Shown here: piece after piece, positions 32,975 to 40,274 of the stretch
How the letters are laid out: each line of letters starts with the position of its first letter
Position numbering within the stretch: position 1 is the first letter of the stretch
Assembly: GCA_029339505.1 (NCBI GenBank)
Contig: JAQISU010000210.1
Coordinates: 9,965,501 to 10,029,500, forward strand
Direction: 5' to 3'
DNA from: Unio delphinus
Lineage: Eukaryota; Mollusca; Bivalvia; Unionida; Unionidae
Length of the DNA stretch: 64,000 bases
Program-made: the position numbers and the translations under genes
Notes under the pieces: model-generated
Told to the model about the DNA's origin: nothing
The model's input: the letters and a program-made list of their open reading frames with translations, nothing else
Database searches by the model: none

Positions 32975-33306
32975 CAAAACTTCCAGGAACACCGTGGGCA
33001 AAGTATCCAGGAGAAAAGCACCTTCCAGGATATAGCTACTGTGGACCGGGAACACGATTAGATATCAGACTTGATGATCAAAATCAGCCCCGACCCGGCG
33101 AGTATCCAATAAACGCTATTGATAAGGCGTGTCATGCTCATGATGTCGCTTATAAAAGCAGCAATCTTCAACACAGACATCTCGCAGATGTAAAATTAAT
33201 TCATGCGTTAAATGCTATTCCTGATAAATCCTTCAAAGAAAAATTGGCTTCTTGGTTGGTAAAATCTGCTATGAAGGGTAAATTGATGTTAGGTGCTGGT
33301 AATTGA
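32947..33306 (+). CDS. Parvovirus VP1-type phospholipase A2 domain (-1 frame)
   Basis: 119 codons open from the slip point. No ATG precedes the domain (the nearest in-frame initiator-like codon is TTG at 32971), which argues that it is made as an extension of the zinc-ribbon ORF. Landmarks: Ca2+-binding loop YCGPGT (31-36 of this frame), the PINAIDKAC segment and the catalytic pair in HAHDVAY (His65-Asp66). In parvoviruses this domain sits in the minor capsid protein and breaches the endosomal membrane during entry. A similar membrane role is inferred here. The C-terminus ends in MLGAGN, which fits an adenain-type cleavage context. Confidence 0.82.
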   Translation, partial: RGGDIAAKLTKLPGTPWAKYPGEKHLPGYSYCGPGTRLDIRLDDQNQPRPGEYPINAIDKACHAHDVAYKSSNLQHRHLADVKLIHALNAIPDKSFKEKLASWLVKSAMKGKLMLGAGN

Positions 33307-33321
33307 AAATGCTAGCATTTT
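33306..33321. repeat. Hairpin of the GAAAxyC family (AAAATGCTAGCATTTT)
   Basis: A perfect 16-bp palindrome between the PLA2 and integrase genes. It is one of the dispersed family described in the findings. Confidence 0.8.
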
Positions 33322-33324
33322 AAT

Positions 33325-34281
33325 ATGGAATCTATTTATTATTCTCCGAGAGGATACTGGAGAGGTTACGCAGCAATCAATAAACTAGCTAGTGCATCAA
33401 AGGTGAAAAAAACTACAGCGGCAAACTGGTTATCTAAACAGGCAATATGGCAAATTTATCTACCAGCGCCTAAACAAATTAACTATTCGCATTTTGATGT
33501 TACAACACCTAATGAAGTTCATCAAGCTGATATACTATTTCTGCCGCATGACAACGGTTACAAATACGCGTTAACGTTAGTTGATATTGCAAGTCGATAC
33601 AAAGAAGCAGAACCGTTAAAAACAAAATCATCTACTGAAGTAGCTTCTGCATTTGAAAAAATTTATCGACGAGGTCCTCTGCGCTGGCCAAATCTGTTAC
33701 AAGTTGATCCTGGCAAGGAATTTCAAGGTGTTGTTACATCTACGATGAAACATCATAATGTCGCCATCAGACGAGGACACACTGCGCTACATCGCGATCA
33801 GGCAATTGTTGAACGGTTTAATAAAACCCTTGCTGAGCGGTTATTCGGATATCAATACGCAAAAGAATTCATACAGGATAAACGATCCCGTGAATGGGTC
33901 AAGAGATTACCAGCTGTGATTACCGCAATCAATAATGAGATTACTAGAACAATTAATATGAAACCTGTCAACGCTATTAAGAAGGCGTCTATCAAAATGG
34001 AAATCCAAGGAATTTCACAAAAAGATTTCAAAGAACCAATTCTTGGTAGTAATGTCATTGTAAGGTACTTATACGAACCAGGAGAGCTTGAGGGTGGTAA
34101 AAAAAGAGCTACTGATCCTATTTGGAGCGTCACTACGCATAAAATATCCGGCATAACACGATCAACTGGTAGACCTCCAGTCTATAAACTGGATTCAACT
34201 GCTCCTCAGCGAGGATTTACACGCGAACAATTACAAGTGATTCCCGAGGATACTCAATTACCACCGCGTGGTCTTAACTAG
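33325..34281 (+). CDS. Retroviral-type (RVE) integrase
   Basis: 318 residues. The DDE core reads VHQADI (Asp69), LLQVDPGKEF (Asp128) and AIVERFNKTL (Glu163), with the 35-residue D-to-E distance of retroviral integrases. The C-terminal part ends in the SH3-like GFTREQLQVIP segment typical of Maverick integrases. It would insert the linear genome and create the 6-bp duplication. It starts 18 bases after the PLA2 stop. Its last 8 bases overlap the convergent HNH reading frame from the minus strand. Confidence 0.95.
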   Translation: MESIYYSPRGYWRGYAAINKLASASKVKKTTAANWLSKQAIWQIYLPAPKQINYSHFDVTTPNEVHQADILFLPHDNGYKYALTLVDIASRYKEAEPLKTKSSTEVASAFEKIYRRGPLRWPNLLQVDPGKEFQGVVTSTMKHHNVAIRRGHTALHRDQAIVERFNKTLAERLFGYQYAKEFIQDKRSREWVKRLPAVITAINNEITRTINMKPVNAIKKASIKMEIQGISQKDFKEPILGSNVIVRYLYEPGELEGGKKRATDPIWSVTTHKISGITRSTGRPPVYKLDSTAPQRGFTREQLQVIPEDTQLPPRGLN

Positions 34282-34537
34282 CACCTAAGGTGCTGGCACC
34301 TCTGCGTCTGTTGCACTCAAGACAAGTCAACCTCACATTGTTTCTGACATGACCGAGATTGTTATCATTTCTATCTACGGTAAATTGGCGAGGATCTTTA
34401 TGCGACCAATTCCAACTCATTATACAATTACAACTCGCGCAGTGATTGTTCTGTTGTTGCTTTAGTGTCTTAATTAATTCAGCATCAATGTCAAATTCTC
34501 TTTTATTTTTTTTATCCTGTTGTTTATAACCAGAGAG
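34274..34537 (-). CDS. Endonuclease VII-like HNH domain in the -1 frame of the helicase
   Basis: 87 codons without an ATG at the start, directly downstream of the slip site at 34537-34543. Motifs: C33-x2-C36, VDR at 54-56, GHVRNN (His63, Asn67) and CLECNRRRG (C72, C75, N76), the Zn-bound HNH arrangement of the recombination endonuclease VII family. In related helicase proteins that I recognise, this domain follows the helicase in a single frame. It ends with TAA at 34274-34276, overlapping the integrase stop by 8 bp, so the dense packing suggests it is real coding sequence. Its role would be to cut branched DNA. Confidence 0.78.
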   Translation of the reverse strand, partial: LSGYKQQDKKNKREFDIDAELIKTLKQQQNNHCASCNCIMSWNWSHKDPRQFTVDRNDNNLGHVRNNVRLTCLECNRRRGASTLGAS

Positions 34538-37500
34538 TTTTTTCTGATTATATTATCATCGGTGTGTATATTACTTATTGTATTGTCATTATCATTAACC
34601 ACAATTCTTCGAAGTTGGTTTATTCGCCGTACTCTGGATACTGCGAGATAAACTAAATTTGACCACTCAATATGATTATCTACTATCCAAAGAGTTGTAT
34701 CGGATATAGTCAATCCCTGTGAAGAGTGTATTGTTGCTGCATAACCTAACGTCCATGGGGATTTATCAGCACCTAATGCATCTTTAACGACGCTGATATC
34801 AACCAGCACAATATCATTTAATACTAAATTCTGCTTTTGTTGTTGTCCAGGAATGTCAACGTCGATATTCTGCTTTCGTGTATCCTTAGGTCTATAACAG
34901 AGTGGTACTGGAAGCGTTGCAAATTTTTCTTTATGTAGCGCAAACAACTTCATCTGAAGTGCTTCTCTGACTATTTTTCTACTCGCGATTATTAAATCAT
35001 TTGGCTTCCACATTTCCCAAAAATCATTCATGGGAGTTTCAGAGATTATTTCACGCGCTATTTCACATTGGATTTTATCCGGTTGTAATCTAATTAGCGC
35101 TTTGAACTCGCGTAATTGTTCATCAAGTGATCTATGGTCGGTATTAATCTCTTCATAATAATCTACAAATCCTTTTAGCCATTCATGTGGAGATCCACCA
35201 ACAAATGGCTGCGGTTGGCCGTGATCCCCGCACATGACGACTTTTTTATTTTTCAATAACAACCATTCAAGAAATATCTGTAATACTGTTAACGATACCG
35301 TGCATATTTCATCCCAGATTATTACATCAGGAATGAATTTATCTCCCATTCGATCAGGAGTCCATGTATCGCCTTTCCATCGAAAGAAGCTGTGATAAGT
35401 ACAGGCTTTTACCCCCCGCGCTATCATCTCTCTGGCGAGTCTGTGAGTTGGTGTTAACACAATCATGTTAGAAACACTTGTGTTTCTATTACGAAATAAT
35501 TCGATTGCACGAGTTGTCTTTCCTGATCCACCACAGCCGTTTAAATAAATTGTCTTGTATCTACAAATCGGATCTGATACGGGCGGTGCAGTAGAAAATT
35601 CTGATTGAATCTCTGAGATATTATGGTTACTTTTCAAGTATTTATCATCCATAGCAACGTCTGCGGATTTACAATACTCATGTAGTGTTTCTTTTTTAAA
35701 CCTCCAATTTCCCCACGCTTCCTTAGGATCTGTGAATTTAGCTACATCTGATTTGTATTTTTCATGGATATACATCGAATCAGTAGCTACTCTAACCGCG
35801 GTATTAGGAAATCTATTTATCATCGAGAATAGATTAATACAAGAATAGGCTAGCATAGAACTTCTCAATTGTGTGTATTGACAACTTTTTCCATCACAGT
35901 AGGTAACAACCGTACCTAGTTTCTTACCATTTCGAAGGACATCATCTACCCAAACATTATTAGTTCCGCTCGCAGATTTGTAAGCTTCCTCATCTAATTC
36001 CCCTGATAGAAAAGCGTTCTTACGGGTTACAAATTTCCCTTTTTTTATTAAATCAGATATTATGAAATTGTATTCTTCATCGTCTATGATTAATCTCGAA
36101 GAATATTTTGCATTGTCAAATCTTCCACCTTGAGTGAATTTACCGATTATTCTTCGTCCGAGATCTTTAGCCTCTCTATTCCTACCTTCGAATAATTTCT
36201 TAGACCAATCTATGATTTGTTCCTCGCTGAAATTCTTCGAATTTCCATCTAGAAATTGTTTTCGTTGTTCGTTAATTATTTTTTCGAGATCGGGTTTTGG
36301 TAACCAAACATCTTTCTGAGCGTTATAACAAATAATCGCTTCACTGACAATTAACGATATTAGCATACCACAATCGATCATATACCGCAATAGCACAATT
36401 GGCATCCACGCTTTTTCATACATATGTCTACCAAGCCAAAGATAACTACACGGATGTAACCCTGTAGCTAATTCGAATGATATCACACGAGCGAACCCGG
36501 TTAAATCAAAATCAGGCAATGGACCATTAATCGCAACACGAGTCATTTCATGTGTGGGATGTCCAAATCGTTTAAAATATTCAGAGCATTCTCCATATCC
36601 GAGAAAACTTCCAGGATAACACGCGGATATATCAATTGAAATCATACCATCACGTGAGTATTTCGTATTCCACAATCCTCCATGACCAAATTCGACGCAA
36701 CTCAACTTCACATCCTCCAGAAAATCACTTCGTGTTGGGCGCCATGAGTTTTTTTCTCGTGCGAAGTGAGCTACCACTGATGGAATAGTAAAACTGTCCG
36801 TAAGTAGTTTTTCTGTAGAAATGCTAGTGTTTCCTTCTAAATACTCATTAGCGATTTTTCTCATTCTAGTATCTAATTCTTCAGTTCGATATAATTCACC
36901 ATTTGGTTTTACAAACTGATCAAATCCTATTTCCGGATCCTCATTACTCCTGAGTAACCATACTGACACAGGGTCGTCTTTGGTTAATGTGTGAATAGCA
37001 TCAAATAATTTCTCTTCATAGAAACCATCCCTAGAAAATTCTTTAGGGATATATCGAACAGTTCTTTCTCGTGGAAATATATTTACCGCGGGTGTCCACG
37101 CGTGTTTGTTATGATCAATAATTTCGATTGGAGCTCCTCGCGATTGATATTTTGGTTCGTATAATACTTCTCCGGTTATTGTCGCTACCGATATTGGAAA
37201 TTTTAATAATGCTTCTAATTTAGCTATATCGGAAATCCTTGCTCCATGTTGATTCACTGTTAGTTCCCATTCGGTTATTTTTTTTCTTCGTAGATCAGTT
37301 AATTTATTTCCCCGGGATGCATTTGTAAAGTGTTCTATTAACCGTGTTGCTACACAATTAAGTGGCAAAGCCACTGATGATGAAAACATCGGAGCTAGTT
37401 TTGTAATATTAGGATTATTATTTATTGGATATAACCCATACACAACTGCTGTTACAGGGTAAGATTTCTCATAGTATGGTTTGTCAATTCCAGTTAGAAT

Positions 37501-37911
37501 TCCTGGTTTGGAATCTCTACTCACAATAACAGTTTTTTTATCCTTAAGGATTGGGTCAAATTTATCTCTGATAATCCATTCACCTTCCTCTTCGATAATG
37601 AATTTTATTCTAAAAAAATACCTCCGTAGAAATCCTTTGGATTTCTGGCCAAGGTGTGAAAGTATCACAGCTGCTCTTATATCATTCATAGTAGCATCAA
37701 TTACGGGTATATTGACATCTTCATCAATAATTCGAAATGTCGACCACGTATGAGATGCTCCATCACGCTTAAACTCATTAAAACAGTCGCTGATTTTACT
37801 CAATAGTGGTTTATCATCTACTAGACTTTTAGGTATATCAGAGATTCTATCGAGATTAAATCTAACATTTTTCCAAGGCTTAATTTTCGATAATCTCTTG
37901 AACTCCTTCAT
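34474..37911 (-). CDS. PolB-like polymerase fused to SF1 helicase
   Basis: 1145 residues from Met at 37911. This start is preferred over 37962 because it leaves a 42-bp promoter gap to the divergent gene. N-terminal half: polymerase-B landmarks ISIDISACYPGSFL (motif A, Asp427), RRIIGKFTQGG (motif B-like, about 587-594) and RVATDSMYI (motif C-like, Asp711). Motif C has ATD where DTD is usual, so activity is uncertain. C-terminal half: SF1 helicase motifs GCGGSGKTTRA (Lys798), IIWDEICT (Asp867), CGDHGQPQPF, GYAATIHSSQGLTI and YLAVSRVR. The zero frame ends 21 codons after an A AAA AAC heptamer, and the -1 frame adds an HNH domain. It presumably carries out genome replication. It is unlike the compact protein-primed PolB of standard Polintons. 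Confidence 0.88.
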   Translation of the reverse strand: MKEFKRLSKIKPWKNVRFNLDRISDIPKSLVDDKPLLSKISDCFNEFKRDGASHTWSTFRIIDEDVNIPVIDATMNDIRAAVILSHLGQKSKGFLRRYFFRIKFIIEEEGEWIIRDKFDPILKDKKTVIVSRDSKPGILTGIDKPYYEKSYPVTAVVYGLYPINNNPNITKLAPMFSSSVALPLNCVATRLIEHFTNASRGNKLTDLRRKKITEWELTVNQHGARISDIAKLEALLKFPISVATITGEVLYEPKYQSRGAPIEIIDHNKHAWTPAVNIFPRERTVRYIPKEFSRDGFYEEKLFDAIHTLTKDDPVSVWLLRSNEDPEIGFDQFVKPNGELYRTEELDTRMRKIANEYLEGNTSISTEKLLTDSFTIPSVVAHFAREKNSWRPTRSDFLEDVKLSCVEFGHGGLWNTKYSRDGMISIDISACYPGSFLGYGECSEYFKRFGHPTHEMTRVAINGPLPDFDLTGFARVISFELATGLHPCSYLWLGRHMYEKAWMPIVLLRYMIDCGMLISLIVSEAIICYNAQKDVWLPKPDLEKIINEQRKQFLDGNSKNFSEEQIIDWSKKLFEGRNREAKDLGRRIIGKFTQGGRFDNAKYSSRLIIDDEEYNFIISDLIKKGKFVTRKNAFLSGELDEEAYKSASGTNNVWVDDVLRNGKKLGTVVTYCDGKSCQYTQLRSSMLAYSCINLFSMINRFPNTAVRVATDSMYIHEKYKSDVAKFTDPKEAWGNWRFKKETLHEYCKSADVAMDDKYLKSNHNISEIQSEFSTAPPVSDPICRYKTIYLNGCGGSGKTTRAIELFRNRNTSVSNMIVLTPTHRLAREMIARGVKACTYHSFFRWKGDTWTPDRMGDKFIPDVIIWDEICTVSLTVLQIFLEWLLLKNKKVVMCGDHGQPQPFVGGSPHEWLKGFVDYYEEINTDHRSLDEQLREFKALIRLQPDKIQCEIAREIISETPMNDFWEMWKPNDLIIASRKIVREALQMKLFALHKEKFATLPVPLCYRPKDTRKQNIDVDIPGQQQKQNLVLNDIVLVDISVVKDALGADKSPWTLGYAATIHSSQGLTISDTTLWIVDNHIEWSNLVYLAVSRVRRINQLRRIVVNDNDNTISNIHTDDNIIRKNSLVINNRIKKIKENLTLMLN
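34537..34543 (-). promoter_or_regulatory. Candidate -1 ribosomal frameshift site A AAA AAC
   Basis: On the minus strand the zero-frame codons are AGA AAA AAC, and slipping one base back gives CTC as the first HNH codon. It is the same heptamer and the same phase as at 32941-32947. The run is only six A long, which makes a homopolymer sequencing error less likely here. I see no strong stem-loop within the next 60 bases. Confidence 0.55.
35471..35486. repeat. Hairpin GAAACACTTGTGTTTC inside the helicase gene
   Basis: Stem of seven pairs, two-base loop. It encodes NRNTSVSN in a linker of the helicase. Confidence 0.75.
36229..36245. repeat. Hairpin GAAATTCTTCGAATTTC inside the polymerase gene
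   Basis: Stem of seven pairs, three-base loop. It encodes GNSKNFS. The same 17-mer recurs at 41708-41724 in another gene. Confidence 0.8.
37629..37645. repeat. Hairpin GAAATCCTTTGGATTTC inside the polymerase gene
   Basis: Stem of seven pairs, three-base loop. It encodes QKSKGFLR near the N-terminus. Confidence 0.8.
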
Positions 37912-37953
37912 ATTATAATTAAAACAAGTATTTAAATAAGAAAATTTTATATA
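37912..37953. promoter_or_regulatory. Divergent promoter region between the polymerase and zinc-finger genes
   Basis: 42 AT-only-type bases with TTATATAATG on the plus side and AATTATAATATG on the minus side. It controls the central pair of divergent genes. Confidence 0.5.
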
Positions 37954-38295
37954 ATGAATCATTGCAAATGGCTTATGATTGGATCAAAGACTCCGTGTAA
38001 CAAATCATGTAGAAATGAATTCTGTGGGTATCATATGCAGAGTGTGAGAAACGGTTCGGAGGGACCTCTACCATGCTTGCATTGTGGGGTAGGTGTAAGA
38101 GGCAAGTCGCAGTTATGCATTAATTGCGGGGGTAAGCGTTATAGAGAGTTAAAACGTTATTATGACAAGCGAAGAATCAAAAATCCTGACGACGTCAATG
38201 ACGTTGCCAATGACAAAATCATAAAAACTGCTCAAGATTACTTAGGCAGATTTGCCAATGTTATAATTCAGCCAATTAACGAATTAGACAAATAG
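37954..38295 (+). CDS. Small zinc-finger protein
   Basis: 113 residues. Cys/His spacing: HCKWLMIGSKTPCNKSC..CGYH, then PCLHCGVGVRGKSQLCINCGG, suggesting two Zn-binding units, followed by a basic patch (KRYRELKRYYDKRR). Proteins with the same pattern occur next to polymerase genes in adintovirus-like and related elements. It is probably a DNA- or RNA-binding regulator. TATATA lies directly before the start. The exact role is unknown. Confidence 0.75.
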   Translation: MNHCKWLMIGSKTPCNKSCRNEFCGYHMQSVRNGSEGPLPCLHCGVGVRGKSQLCINCGGKRYRELKRYYDKRRIKNPDDVNDVANDKIIKTAQDYLGRFANVIIQPINELDK

Positions 38296-38309
38296 ATATA
38301 TTATATATA

Positions 38310-38804
38310 ATGAACCAAGAATTTCAAAGACATCCTGTTATTAAAAATTACGAAGCTTCTAGTGATGGTGTTGTTAGACACAGTAAAAATAAGAAATCTG
38401 TTGGGCGGGATAATGGTATGGGTTATTTGATATTTAAAGCTGGAGGGAAAATGTATCTCAATCACCGTTTCGTTTATGAAGTGTATAATGGATTAATCAA
38501 GGATGGCCTTGTTATTGATCATATTGATGGTATTAGGACACATAATTCTTTGAATAATTTACGAGCTGTTACACAAAGTGAGAATACTGCATTTGGAAAT
38601 ACTGGTACTTGTAAATCAATTGGGAAGAGACCAGTAAGATCGTTTAATACTGACACGGAGATGGTATTTCAATCAATGTCAGAAGCTGGTAAGTATTTCG
38701 ATATTCACACCTCCTCGGTACAAAAAGTAGCAGAGGGAATTTATAAGACCGCTTTTTCAAAGCGTTTTAAAAACAAAATTCAGTTTTCTTACGTAGGGAG
38801 ATAA
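38310..38804 (+). CDS. Free-standing HNH (homing-type) endonuclease
   Basis: 164 residues. The N-terminal segment NYEASSDGVVRHSKN resembles a NUMOD-type region. The HNH_3 core is LNHRFVYEVYNG...VIDHIDG (Asp70-His71), HNSLNNLR (Asn79-Asn83), and then a C-terminal helix-turn-helix-like NUMOD1/IENR part (VFQSMSEAGKYFDIHTSSV). Such genes are selfish elements of phages and large DNA viruses. It follows the zinc-finger gene by 14 bases (TATTATATATA between). It may be a passenger or may serve the virus. Confidence 0.85.
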   Translation: MNQEFQRHPVIKNYEASSDGVVRHSKNKKSVGRDNGMGYLIFKAGGKMYLNHRFVYEVYNGLIKDGLVIDHIDGIRTHNSLNNLRAVTQSENTAFGNTGTCKSIGKRPVRSFNTDTEMVFQSMSEAGKYFDIHTSSVQKVAEGIYKTAFSKRFKNKIQFSYVGR

Positions 38805-38826
38805 CTCCGTTAGGTATAACGCGTGT

Positions 38827-38843
38827 GAAATCCATAGGATTTC
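38827..38843. repeat. Hairpin GAAATCCATAGGATTTC
   Basis: Stem of seven pairs, three-base loop. It lies 23 bases after the HNH gene stop. Confidence 0.8.
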
Positions 38844-39175
38844 CACCAATGACAGAGTTACGGATCTTAAACACGGAAATACTAGCGTTGGAAAATCTTC
38901 GATTTTTCATTGGCTGTTATAATTAAATAAATCTGAACAAAACACAATCAATTTTGTCTTTTTTCAAGTATTAACAAAACTGTTTTATAAACACGTCGTA
39001 TTTAAACATTTTTTTTAATGTCTGTTTCAAGTATTATGCGTGTTTTCAACGTTGTCAGTGATCGCTAATAAACAAACAAATAATTACAATCACTACACCT
39101 ATTTTATATCACCTCGTCGTAATGAGTGTATATATATACAAATTCGTTCTTATTATAATTGGGCATTTAGCCGAA

Positions 39176-39277
39176 ATTCAAGTGTAAACAAAACCACACC
39201 GTCACACGTGGTATGAACGTTATTATTGACATTCAAAACCAAAGTTTCGATTTTGCGGTTTTGTTTACACTTGAATG
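39176..39277. repeat. Perfect 20-bp inverted repeat, 62-base spacer
   Basis: Arms 39176-39195 and 39258-39277 match exactly in reverse complement. Confidence 0.9.
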
Positions 39278-39300
39278 TAGAATAGCCCGCGTCATCCATT

Positions 39301-39475
39301 GTCATTGAAATCAATTCATTGTGTCACCTATAATCTATTGTTGTACCGTCGTCATTGTCATTGAAATCAATTCATTGTATATACCATTGTCATTGTTCAC
39401 CTATAATCTATTGTTGTACCGTCGTCATTGTCATTGAAATCAATTCATTCATTGTTCACCTATAATCTATTGTTA
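39301..39475. repeat. Tandem repeat, about 60-bp unit
   Basis: Three imperfect copies of GTCATTGAAATCAATTCATT, with a CACCTATAATCTATTGTT block following each and an ACCGTCGTCATT junction between them. Confidence 0.85.
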
Positions 39476-39722
39476 TGTGTTTGTCGGTTGTAACCGTTGA
39501 GCGCGCTGCTTGATGTATAAAGCACCAAGGGGGTTCAAAACGGTGAATGTGCCGTCGTCATTCATTATATATAATCATAATCACCTATAATCGCATTAAG
39601 CTTCTGGGTATACTAAGATGATCAACACCTTAGTGTATCCAGAATTCATTTTGAAATACTTTGCATTTTTAATACTTTGTATTTAAAATACTTTATTTAA
39701 ACAAATATATTTTTATATATAT

Positions 39723-40091
39723 ATGAATATTGAAAATCTCAAATTGATTATTATTGAAATCAACAAGTTGAAGGATGAAAATGTAAAATTATGTTCAGGT
39801 TTGGATTGTGATCAAATTATGACTGATTTCGAGGATATACAATTTGCAGAACAGACCGGAAAATATGTCCTATCTAAAAAATATTTTTTAATTAAGAATA
39901 TCCAAAAGTTTATACGTGAGAGCTTAGTAAATACTGAAGATGTTAATGTCTTCGTACCATTATGTAGCATCGTTGAACGTGTTCGAAAGCAATTAGGATT
40001 AGAATATGAACAAAAGAGACTTATTAATTGTAAAGTGAGACAATTAAAAATGTTAATGGAAAACTCTGAAGGTGATGAGCCCCACGTGTAG
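39723..40091 (+). CDS. Hypothetical small protein
   Basis: 122 residues, starting 2 bases after a TATATATA run. It is charged and helical (INKLKDENVKL, RKQLGLEYEQKRL), with two cysteines near residues 24-29, and has no transmembrane segment. I do not recognise a family. Its position after the central non-coding block and its good start context suggest it is genuine. Confidence 0.6.
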   Translation: MNIENLKLIIIEINKLKDENVKLCSGLDCDQIMTDFEDIQFAEQTGKYVLSKKYFLIKNIQKFIRESLVNTEDVNVFVPLCSIVERVRKQLGLEYEQKRLINCKVRQLKMLMENSEGDEPHV

Positions 40092-40225
40092 AGAGCCTCC
40101 TTTGTTTGTATAACCGATACGGTATGAGGAAGTAAAATTATGTGTGACTCAGTACAATAACAAGGAAGTATTAAAATGATTTGCATTTTTTAGTTAGTGA
40201 TTTCTTTCGAAATGATTTGGATTTG

Positions 40226-40242
40226 AAAATCCAAAGGATTTT
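40226..40242. repeat. Hairpin AAAATCCAAAGGATTTT
   Basis: Stem of seven pairs, three-base loop, 33 bases upstream of the next start codon. Confidence 0.8.
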
Positions 40243-40274
40243 TTAATTTGACAATTAGTAATACTCTTTCAATA

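Larger units (their letters stand above)
38805..39722. other. Central non-coding block with hairpins and tandem repeats
   Basis: 918 bases without a gene, the largest gap in the element. It contains two hairpins of the dispersed family (38827-38843 and 38891-38908), a 20-bp perfect inverted repeat (39176-39195 with 39258-39277, ATTCAAGTGTAAACAAAACC), and a roughly 60-bp tandem repeat at 39301-39475 built on GTCATTGAAATCAATTCATT and CACCTATAATCTATTGTT. It is a candidate regulatory or replication region. Confidence 0.7.

Noticed and set aside
33852..34154. ORFs antisense to the integrase, polymerase and capsid genes
   Set aside because: Shadow frames of real genes without motifs or start context. 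The same holds at 36134-36319, 37481-37753, 41514-41867, 45582-45803, 46223-46405 and 47397-47678.
40248..40274. TTG start of the 368-residue protein
   Set aside because: ATG at 40275 is in frame and follows an (A/T)-rich leader like those of other late genes.
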